Assembly (NCBI GenBank): GCA_029052265.1
Contig: JAIDJJ010000565.1
Coordinates: 1 to 5,095 of the forward strand
Length of the DNA: 5,095 nucleotides
Source of the DNA: Muribaculaceae bacterium
GTDB lineage: Bacteria; Bacteroidota; Bacteroidia; Bacteroidales; Muribaculaceae
Reading direction: 5' to 3'
In this document: piece by piece, positions 1 to 5,095 of the stretch
How the letters are laid out: every line of letters starts with the position of its first letter
Position numbering within the stretch: position 1 is the first letter of the stretch
Made by a program: the position numbers and the translations under genes
Notes under the pieces: model-generated
Seen by the model: only the letters and a program-made list of their open reading frames with translations
Databases searched by the model: none
Told to the model about the DNA's origin: nothing

Positions 1-1387
1 CAACAACCATATTATTGGGAGTGAGGAGCCCAGCCACCATCTGGTTGATAGCCTGTATCGGAATTGCGGGGAGCACCTGCTTCGCCAATTCAAGTTCCTT
101 TTCAATGCCCGGCGCGGGGGTATTGTCAATAAAGAGACGATTAAGCTCGTTGCCAAAGGCATCATTGTTGGTTTTTTCACGTTCGTTGTATGCCTTTTCC
201 AACGTAGAAAGCATATCAGCCTTTACACGGTCGTATTCAGTTTCACTGAAACCTGTCTTGCAAGCCTGGGTGACGATACCCATCACTTCAGCCACTGCAG
301 CCTGAGTGCCTTTCTTGGGAAGCACAACCACATTGAACGCCTCCTTGGTCTTGGAAACATAGAAATCGCCAAAATAGACCCCGGCTGCAGCATAAGTTGC
401 AGACGGCTGCTGAGCGAGTTCACTGAGACGGTTACTGAAGAGGGAGGAAATCACTGATTTGAAAATAGCATCCTGAAGATACATTTCGACAGTGTTGCGC
501 ATCTCAAACGGCACCTTATCAGATTTAAAAGAGATAGTTGTGCGCGGACGTCCCAATTCGGAATCCTTAAAAGCCGCATAAATAGGATCCTGATTGTCGC
601 TCACAACCGGATATGTGCGTTCAGCCGCGTTTTCCGGCATAGGGATGGTCGAGAACAGATCTATCACCTTCTTTTCCATTTCGTCAGCATCGAAATCACC
701 GACAATCACAATGCCCTGCTGGTCGGGACGATACCATTTCTTATAGTAGGCATGGAGGGTTTCAGGTTTGAAATTCATCACGACCTCCATCTTTCCGATC
801 GGCATCTGCTGATATTGATATTCCTTATAGATCTTGGGAAGGATAGCCGTCCACATTCTTGTGGATGCATCGTTGCGCTGACGCCACTCTTCCTGAATCA
901 CTCCTCGCTCTGCTTCGATCTCCGCTTCTTCGAGAAGTATCTCTCCGCTCCAGTCGTGGAGCACGAGGAGAACACTGTCCATGAGAGGTTTGTCGGTTGT
1001 AGGGACATTGTTGATGTTGTAGACAGTTTCATCAAAGCTTGTGTAGGCATTGATGTCTGCACCGAAACGTATACCCTTACCCTGAAGATAGTTGAGCATG
1101 TTCTTACCGGGATAGTGGGAGGTCCCGTTGAATGCCATATGTTCGAGGAAATGGGCAAGCCCGAGCTGGTCTTGATCTTCAAGAGTGGATCCTACTTTCT
1201 GCGCAATATAGAAGTTCGCTCTCTCCTTCGGCATTTCATTGTGCATGATATAATAGCTCATGCCGTTTGGCAAGACTCCGTGCTTTACTTTGGGATTGAC
1301 AGGAAGCGGAGTCAACTGTGGCATCTGTGCTGTGGCGCACAAGGCTCCGATCAGACACATTGCGATGCTTAAGACTTTTCTTACCAT
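1..1387 (-). CDS. Secreted M16 family zinc metalloprotease (insulinase/pitrilysin type), N-terminal 462 codons, cut by the window edge
   Basis: The frame is open from an ATG at 1387 to the left edge, so 462 residues are visible; relatives of this type are usually about 900 or more residues, so roughly half is present. Residues 1-20 (MVRKVLSIAM CLIGALCATA) look like a Sec signal peptide cleaved before Q21, placing the enzyme in the periplasm. The inverted zinc motif HFLEH lies at 79-83 (ligands H79 and H83, catalytic base E82). E160, in EAERGVIQEE, lies 77 residues after H83, the spacing expected for the third zinc ligand in M16 enzymes. Residues about 35-185 form the catalytic M16 domain. Residues about 205-390 match the following M16_C domain, beginning near FKPETLHAYYKKWYRP and IVIVGDFD. 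The Arg/Tyr substrate-binding pair of the second half would lie outside the window. The substrate is unknown; degradation of peptides is inferred from the family. The gene is separated from the upstream regulator gene by 222 bp and probably has its own promoter. Confidence 0.93.
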   Translation of the reverse strand, partial: MVRKVLSIAMCLIGALCATAQMPQLTPLPVNPKVKHGVLPNGMSYYIMHNEMPKERANFYIAQKVGSTLEDQDQLGLAHFLEHMAFNGTSHYPGKNMLNYLQGKGIRFGADINAYTSFDETVYNINNVPTTDKPLMDSVLLVLHDWSGEILLEEAEIEAERGVIQEEWRQRNDASTRMWTAILPKIYKEYQYQQMPIGKMEVVMNFKPETLHAYYKKWYRPDQQGIVIVGDFDADEMEKKVIDLFSTIPMPENAAERTYPVVSDNQDPIYAAFKDSELGRPRTTISFKSDKVPFEMRNTVEMYLQDAIFKSVISSLFSNRLSELAQQPSATYAAAGVYFGDFYVSKTKEAFNVVVLPKKGTQAAVAEVMGIVTQACKTGFSETEYDRVKADMLSTLEKAYNEREKTNNDAFGNELNRLFIDNTPAPGIEKELELAKQVLPAIPIQAINQMVAGLLTPNNMVV

Positions 1388-1518
1388 AAGTTGTTGTGTT
1401 AATTAGTTAAAAATATTTATTTATAAATAGCTGTTTAAAACGATAAAATGTCTAATCGCACAGTCTTATGAAGAGACAGGCTAATTTAAATGAAGGAATT
1501 TTACGCAAACAAATGGAT

Positions 1519-1548
1519 AAAAATTAGAAAATAACCATTGAGAACAAA
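1519..1548 (-). promoter_or_regulatory. Candidate Bacteroidota-type promoter for the M16 protease gene
   Basis: On the minus strand, TTTG (1548-1545) is followed after 18 nt by TAATTTTT (1526-1519). This resembles the Bacteroides -33 TTTG and -7 TAnnTTTG elements, with one mismatch in the -7 box and a spacer slightly shorter than the usual range. It would give a 5' leader of about 125 nt before the ATG at 1387. The whole 222-bp spacer (1388-1609) is very AT-rich, so chance matches are likely; TATTTTTA closer to the gene is an alternative -7 box but lacks a TTTG partner. The spacer also holds a 12-bp AT palindrome at 1418-1429. I see no G+C-rich terminator hairpin in it. Confidence 0.25.
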
Positions 1549-1609
1549 TACATGTTTCCCGTGAAGAGAAAACATTGTTTAAATCTCGTATCTAATTTTT
1601 GATAGCCAT

Positions 1610-2155
1610 TTATATAATTCCATTCATCATGGCATATAGCGACAATCCGGAAGCCGACTTTATACCGAGTTTGGAAGAAAGATTTTTCCTATGTGTAATG
1701 ACAGTGTTTACTGAAATACAGAGTGCATCGGCTATTTCTTTATTGATCTTTCCTGACGCAATCAACCGCAACACTTCTGTCTCTCGGCTGGAAAGCTCAC
1801 CTTTCGATTCCGGAATATAATCTATGCCGGAAAGAAACTGGTCGACCTTTTCCTTGATCTCAGGAAGATCCCAATGATCGGAAACTATATTTAGCCCTGC
1901 GACTTCGCCTTTGTAGTCTGCAGTTTTAGACACCATCAGGGTTTTCTGACGTTTAGGTAGGAAAAAATCGATATTACACGCATAGACATCTGCCGAAACA
2001 ATAAATGCATGCATTTTCTCGGCATAAGGAAAGAATTCCTTAAAAGTGGAAAAGCTTTCCACTTTCTCTCTCCATGATTCACGCAACAATGCCCTCATGC
2101 CCCATGATTTCAACGGAGAAAGTCCGATAATAGATATGCATCTCTTTTCGCTCAT
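1610..2155 (-). CDS. LuxR-type helix-turn-helix transcriptional regulator with a degenerate receiver-like N-terminus
   Basis: This 181-residue protein is probably a cytoplasmic DNA-binding regulator. The C-terminal LuxR/GerE domain (about 119-178) is well conserved: ELSSRETEVLRLIASGK opens it, NKEIADALCISVNTVITHRK supplies the helix-turn-helix, and KLGIKSASGLSLYAM closes it. Residues 5 to about 108 have the alternating hydrophobic pattern of a response-regulator receiver (SIIGLSPLKSWGMRALL, then AFIVSADV). The N-terminal acidic pair is missing, and S54 sits where the phospho-acceptor Asp should follow strand 3, with D56 two positions later. Phosphorylation control is therefore doubtful. The ATG at 2155 lies 13 nt after the stop of the hemerythrin-like gene, so the two are almost certainly co-transcribed. 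I recall similar small LuxR regulators next to hemerythrin-domain proteins in Bacteroides, which supports a functional pair. Targets are unknown; self-regulation of the operon or control of the next gene (M16 protease) are guesses. Confidence 0.88.
   Translation of the reverse strand: MSEKRCISIIGLSPLKSWGMRALLRESWREKVESFSTFKEFFPYAEKMHAFIVSADVYACNIDFFLPKRQKTLMVSKTADYKGEVAGLNIVSDHWDLPEIKEKVDQFLSGIDYIPESKGELSSRETEVLRLIASGKINKEIADALCISVNTVITHRKNLSSKLGIKSASGLSLYAMMNGII
2043..2065. repeat. Perfect 10-bp inverted repeat with 3-nt loop inside the LuxR-type gene
   Basis: On the plus strand the arms AAAGTGGAAA (2043-2052) and TTTCCACTTT (2056-2065) are exact reverse complements separated by AGC. In the mRNA this would be a tight hairpin covering codons 31-38 of the regulator, about 90 nt from its start codon. 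It could be an intragenic operator for a dimeric DNA-binding protein, an mRNA structure affecting translation, or a coincidence. The repeat itself is certain; any function is not. Confidence 0.4.
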
Positions 2156-2168
2156 TATCTAATTTGGA

Positions 2169-2828
2169 TTAAGAGGTTTGCAGACTTTCTATTATGGGCA
2201 GCAATATTCTGTTGCGGATCCTGTTGTTCTGGCATATGTCTTTTTCCAATGAAAAGACTGCCGTCACCACAGCTGTGCAAAGATTCAGATCATATTTTCC
2301 GGTAAGATGCTCCACAAAGAAATACAACAGATCATGCAGTTTTTCTTCAACCTCGTAATATCCGGAGGTAAACTCTATTTTTCCGGAAACTCCATCCACC
2401 AATGCCGGGAAAAGAACCTCCTCATCGTGCCTGAGGCACTCCGTAAGTTGACTGCGCATATCCTGATAGAATTTCCTTAGCAACTCTATATTATTGTCCA
2501 CTCCGCTTCTTTCTATAAGAGAAGCGAAATGACGGTCGATATTAGGAAGCTGAACCATGAGATAGAAATTGTTTGTTTTTCTCAGATAGTCAACAGTCTT
2601 CGCAATGGAAAAAGTGCCTGAAGCATTTGCAGGGAAATATTCCTCGTCAAGAAATGTGTTGATTACAGAAAGAAAAAAATCGGAGTCAATGCCACATCCC
2701 GAGCATACTTCTCCGATATTTCCATCTCCCACACCAAGTCTGATACCCAGTCGATTGACAACCGGTATCAGACTCGGATGAGACATTATTGCTTCCGATA
2801 ATCTGGATTCTCTGTTATAAAGAGCCAT
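2169..2828 (-). CDS. Divergent hemerythrin-like protein with ScdA/RIC-like N-terminus
   Basis: This 219-residue soluble protein has no signal peptide or membrane segment. Residues about 10-65 (SEAIMSHPSLIPVVNRLGI, then EVCSGCGIDSDFFLSVINTF) resemble the short N-terminal domain of RIC/YtfE/ScdA iron-centre repair proteins, but the usual GIDFCCGG is replaced by GIRLGVGDG. A CxxC (C42, C45) follows. Residues about 78-215 look like the four-helix hemerythrin domain, with landmarks DEEVLFP (135-141), EEKLHDLLYFF (161-171) and NRILLPIIESL (206-216). Placed by eye on that pattern, the expected di-iron ligands become N87, C131, D135, Y157, N201 and R205. Unaligned histidines remain at H100, H134, H165 and H174. 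It may therefore sense or bind something other than a classical di-iron site. The ATG at 2828 overlaps the end of the cyclo-ligase gene by 14 nt, and the LuxR-type gene follows 13 nt after its stop. Family assignment is fairly secure; function is unknown. Confidence 0.75.
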   Translation of the reverse strand: MALYNRESRLSEAIMSHPSLIPVVNRLGIRLGVGDGNIGEVCSGCGIDSDFFLSVINTFLDEEYFPANASGTFSIAKTVDYLRKTNNFYLMVQLPNIDRHFASLIERSGVDNNIELLRKFYQDMRSQLTECLRHDEEVLFPALVDGVSGKIEFTSGYYEVEEKLHDLLYFFVEHLTGKYDLNLCTAVVTAVFSLEKDICQNNRIRNRILLPIIESLQTS

Positions 2829-3372
2829 TATTGATTATTATCGTTGAATTTTGTGTTATGACTATATCCACCCCTTGGTCATGAGGTTCGACCGGGACTT
2901 CATCCACAAGCTGAAATTCATATCCCACTCCGATCTTTGCTGCTTTAGTGGTCTTTAGCAGGCGGTCATAAAAGCCTTTCCCCCTCCCGAGACGGTTACC
3001 TTTTCTGTCGTATGCAACAGCAGGAACCACGATCATTTCTATTTCGGAAGGCTCTACCACATCTTCACCGACAGGCTCTTCTATGTGGAAACTCCCAAGC
3101 TCAAGACGCGACTGATCATAGGGAAGGATCTCAAGGTTGACCCCGTTTACCCTGGGAAGATAAAAATGCTTCCGGTCTGACCATTTGTCAAGAAAAGCAT
3201 GTGTGCTCAGTTCATCGGGTAATGAATGATACATCAATATCTTGTCAGACATTATAAACGCCGCAGTTTTTTCAAGCCTCGCGAACACTTCTTCCGCAGC
3301 GGCACGTTTCTCCATGTCCGAAAGCATAACCCTGAGGGACTTTACTTTCCTTCTAATTTCATTCTTGTCCAT
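2815..3372 (-). CDS. fthC: 5-formyltetrahydrofolate cyclo-ligase (5,10-methenyltetrahydrofolate synthetase)
   Basis: This cytoplasmic enzyme (EC 6.3.3.2, also called YgfA) uses ATP to convert 5-formyl-THF to 5,10-methenyl-THF, returning a storage or inhibitory folate to one-carbon metabolism. In the 185-residue form, MYHSLPDELSTH (47-58) matches the substrate-binding region, GSFHIEEP (93-100) the mid-protein motif, and NRLGRGKGFYDRLL (126-139) the nucleotide-binding signature. GYEFQLVDEVPVEPHDQGVD (151-170) and IVIT form the conserved end. Length is normal for the family. I chose the ATG at 3372 (MDKNEIRRK) because it gives a compact N-terminus typical of the family and a 14-nt overlap with the S41 gene, the same length as the overlap at the other end of this gene. 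An upstream in-frame ATG at 3390 would add six residues (MKNTKN) and lengthen the overlap to 32 nt; it cannot be excluded. All motif residues are present, so the enzyme is probably active. Confidence 0.94.
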   Translation of the reverse strand: MDKNEIRRKVKSLRVMLSDMEKRAAAEEVFARLEKTAAFIMSDKILMYHSLPDELSTHAFLDKWSDRKHFYLPRVNGVNLEILPYDQSRLELGSFHIEEPVGEDVVEPSEIEMIVVPAVAYDRKGNRLGRGKGFYDRLLKTTKAAKIGVGYEFQLVDEVPVEPHDQGVDIVITQNSTIIINNGSL

Positions 3373-5014
3373 ATTCTTTGTGTTTTTCATTCTCTTCGGG
3401 CTTTATGACTACCGGCGACTTACCTGTACACAACGCCTCGTATGCCTCCTTAACCGCCGAATCATTTCTATTGAGCATCTCAATAAACGCCGGATAACCA
3501 AGCACGTCGCGAGCGATCATAGCCTTTATCTGATTAAGTAGAAGTTCTCTCGATTTATTTATATAGTACCATCTTGCAGGCACTCCATTTTTTACCGCAA
3601 AACTTACAAAATTGTCAAGCAATGTATTGTCACGAGGCAAAATCTTGAGCAGACGGTCAAGAGTCTTCACATCGTCAAGCATTGCCCTATATTTATCTGC
3701 CACAGAAAAGGCGAATTTCTGTATCAAACCCTTGTTGACCACACTTATATAATATGAAGTATAACCAATGGTGTCTTCCGGCACAAATATATCCGGCATT
3801 ATTCCACCTCCGCCATAAACAGTCCTGCCGTTGGATGTAGTAAAAATCTTGCTTTTGTCAAGCTTTATACTGTCAACATTATAAAATTCTCCATGTGAGA
3901 ACCTGTCGACAATATCAAGATCATATTTACTATGGTCGCCACGGATGTATTCTTTCTGTATCGAACGGCCTGACGGAGTATAATAACGGGCAACCGTGAG
4001 CCTTATCGCAGAACTGTCGGGCAACTCCGTCTGATTCTGCACCAGCCCCTTGCCAAAAGAACGACGCCCGATCACCAGACCTCTGTCATTGTCCTGTATG
4101 GCTCCCGCAAAAATTTCCGAAGCGGATGCCGAACCTTCGTTGGTAAGGACTGTTATCTCCTCTTCTTTGAAATTGCCTCTGCCATCGCTGATAGCCATTG
4201 TCTCATTCTCAGGACGACGTCCTTTTGTATATACTATCATTTTCCCGGCAGGAAGAAACTCGTTTGCCATATAGATAGCCTGATCCATGAAGCCCCCGGT
4301 GTTTCCACGCAAGTCTATGATAAATTTTTTCGCACCTTCCGCTTTCAGGTCGTTGAGAGCGTTAAAAAATTCCATATATGTGTTTCTGGCAAATTTTGTC
4401 ACTCTCAGATAACCTACCTCTTCATCTACCATATATGAACAGTCTACCGAATTGACCGGGATATCTCCGCGTATGACATCGAATGTCAAGGGCTGGGCTG
4501 AAGACGACCGCATAATTTCCAATATTACTTTCGACCCCTTCTCTCCACGGAGGTTTTTGAACACGTCCTCCTGATTGATATCCGGACCGGTGAGGATTAT
4601 GCTGTCCGCTTTTATGATTCTGTCGCCGGCAAGAATACCCACTTTCTCCGCAGGACCGCCCGGGATCACTTCTATCACATTGACCGTGTCGTTGACAATC
4701 TGGAATGATACGCCCACTCCACTGAACGACCCGTTAAGATCGTCATTTACAGCCGTAAGATCCGAAGCGGGGATATATGCAGAATGGGGATCAAGCGAAT
4801 TAAGCAACTGCGGCATAGTAACCTCTATGAGTGAGTCCACGTCCACAATATCGACATATTCCGATTCTATAAGACGAAGAACAGTACGTAGTTTCTCCTC
4901 TTCCTGAGAAAGAGTGCGACGGGTGATATATTTTCCGATAAAGACCCCGCCGATCACTCCAAGCGCGACCAACAAGGTCAATGCCACAAGTCCTATATTT
5001 TTTTTATTATTCAT
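3359..5014 (-). CDS. Membrane-anchored S41 family C-terminal processing serine protease (CtpA/Prc type)
   Basis: This 551-residue protease has a basic N-terminus and a hydrophobic segment at about 8-28 (IGLVALTLLVALGVIGGVFI), acting as signal anchor or signal peptide, so the rest lies in the periplasm. A short helical region (38-80, with LNSLDPHSAYIP) is followed by a PDZ domain (about 93-170, SGVGVSFQ, then PGGPAEKVGILAGDRI). The S41 core (about 195-410) contains FIIDLRGNTGG (231-241) and the nucleophile region NEGSASASEIFAGAIQD with S297. The general base is K322 in SFGKGLVQ, 25 residues on, with Q326 four later, matching the Ser-Lys dyad of CtpA/Prc. GGGGIMPDI (401-409) closes the core. 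Residues about 415-551 are a charged helical extension, common in Bacteroidota members. The ATG at 5014 directly follows an in-frame TGA, which limits the start. Its stop codon overlaps the cyclo-ligase start. The likely role is processing or quality control of periplasmic proteins; the substrate is not indicated. Confidence 0.95.
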   Translation of the reverse strand: MNNKKNIGLVALTLLVALGVIGGVFIGKYITRRTLSQEEEKLRTVLRLIESEYVDIVDVDSLIEVTMPQLLNSLDPHSAYIPASDLTAVNDDLNGSFSGVGVSFQIVNDTVNVIEVIPGGPAEKVGILAGDRIIKADSIILTGPDINQEDVFKNLRGEKGSKVILEIMRSSSAQPLTFDVIRGDIPVNSVDCSYMVDEEVGYLRVTKFARNTYMEFFNALNDLKAEGAKKFIIDLRGNTGGFMDQAIYMANEFLPAGKMIVYTKGRRPENETMAISDGRGNFKEEEITVLTNEGSASASEIFAGAIQDNDRGLVIGRRSFGKGLVQNQTELPDSSAIRLTVARYYTPSGRSIQKEYIRGDHSKYDLDIVDRFSHGEFYNVDSIKLDKSKIFTTSNGRTVYGGGGIMPDIFVPEDTIGYTSYYISVVNKGLIQKFAFSVADKYRAMLDDVKTLDRLLKILPRDNTLLDNFVSFAVKNGVPARWYYINKSRELLLNQIKAMIARDVLGYPAFIEMLNRNDSAVKEAYEALCTGKSPVVIKPEENEKHKEYGQE

Positions 5015-5095
5015 TCAGCAGCTGTTAAAAAATCTACAAACTTATAATCGTGAAGCAGCCGGGATATGTTTCCGGCCATATAAAGAATGTATCCC
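5011..5095 (-). CDS. C-terminal end of an unidentified upstream gene (27 codons)
   Basis: Entering from the right edge, one minus-strand frame stays open to a TGA at 5013-5011 and ends ISRLLHDYKFVDFLTAAE. Its stop overlaps the S41 start codon as ATGA, the classic 4-nt junction of translationally coupled genes; the other two frames hit stops earlier. Twenty-seven codons could be open by chance, so the junction is the main support. The fragment is too short to assign a family. If real, it extends the operon upstream and explains why no promoter is visible before the S41 gene. Confidence 0.45.
   Translation of the reverse strand, partial: GYILYMAGNISRLLHDYKFVDFLTAAE

Noticed and set aside
898..1182. 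Minus-strand ORF of 94 codons in another frame of the M16 gene
   Set aside because: It overlaps the catalytic-domain coding sequence in a different frame and has a low-complexity Ser/Thr-rich translation typical of a shadow frame.
752..1372. Plus-strand ORF of 206 codons opposite the M16 protease gene
   Set aside because: It lies wholly antisense to a gene with a complete zinc-motif set and signal peptide, and its translation shows no recognisable domain.
1468..1527. Plus-strand 19-codon ORF starting MKRQANLNEG in the spacer
   Set aside because: It is very short, has no promoter or ribosome-binding signal, and lies in AT-rich sequence where such ORFs are expected by chance.
1552..1575. Possible terminator after the LuxR-type gene: ATGTTT and AAACAT arms around a 12-nt loop
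   Set aside because: The stem is only 6 bp and mostly A/T, the loop is long, and no T-run follows on the minus strand.
3242..3541. Plus-strand ORF of 99 codons with a hydrophobic stretch, spanning the cyclo-ligase/S41 junction
   Set aside because: It is antisense to two well-supported genes; the hydrophobic run comes from reading the complement of Lys/Asn-rich codons.
4575..4907. Plus-strand ORF of 110 codons opposite the S41 gene
   Set aside because: It is antisense to the PDZ and N-terminal coding region, with no domain signal.
5058..5076. GCCGG and CCGGC arms around a 9-nt loop near the right edge
   Set aside because: Five-bp arms are expected by chance, no T-run follows in the direction of transcription, and the site lies within the probable end of the upstream gene.

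Overview
The window looks like part of a Bacteroidota (most likely Bacteroidales, gut-type) chromosome. This rests on the gene families: a long secreted M16 protease, a 551-residue S41 protease with a long C-terminal extension, and a hemerythrin-like/LuxR gene pair of the kind I recall from Bacteroides and relatives. It is also consistent with AT-rich spacers and start codons without clear Shine-Dalgarno sequences. Genus cannot be fixed from the sequence.

Every supported gene is on the minus strand, so transcription runs from high to low coordinates. In that order: (i) the last 27 codons of an unidentified gene entering at the right edge; (ii) a membrane-anchored S41 (CtpA/Prc-type) serine protease; (iii) 5-formyltetrahydrofolate cyclo-ligase; (iv) a divergent protein with a ScdA/RIC-like N-terminus and a hemerythrin-like helical domain; (v) a small LuxR-type regulator with a degenerate receiver-like domain; (vi) after a 222-bp spacer, the first 462 codons of a secreted M16 zinc metalloprotease that runs off the left edge. 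Genes (i) to (v) form one compact, probably co-transcribed unit: an ATGA junction, two 14-nt overlaps (with the start I prefer for the cyclo-ligase) and one 13-nt gap. The M16 gene probably has its own promoter in the spacer.

The S41, cyclo-ligase and M16 genes look intact, with all the catalytic residues expected in the visible parts. The most interesting part is the hemerythrin-like/LuxR pair at 1610-2828. In both proteins the residues that define the parent family appear to be replaced: the di-iron ligands in one, the phospho-acceptor aspartate in the other. The DNA-binding domain and overall folds look preserved. This suggests a regulatory module that does not use classical phosphorylation or di-iron chemistry, but that reading depends on alignments made by eye.

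There are no rRNA or tRNA genes, CRISPR arrays, mobile elements or long repeats that I can see.
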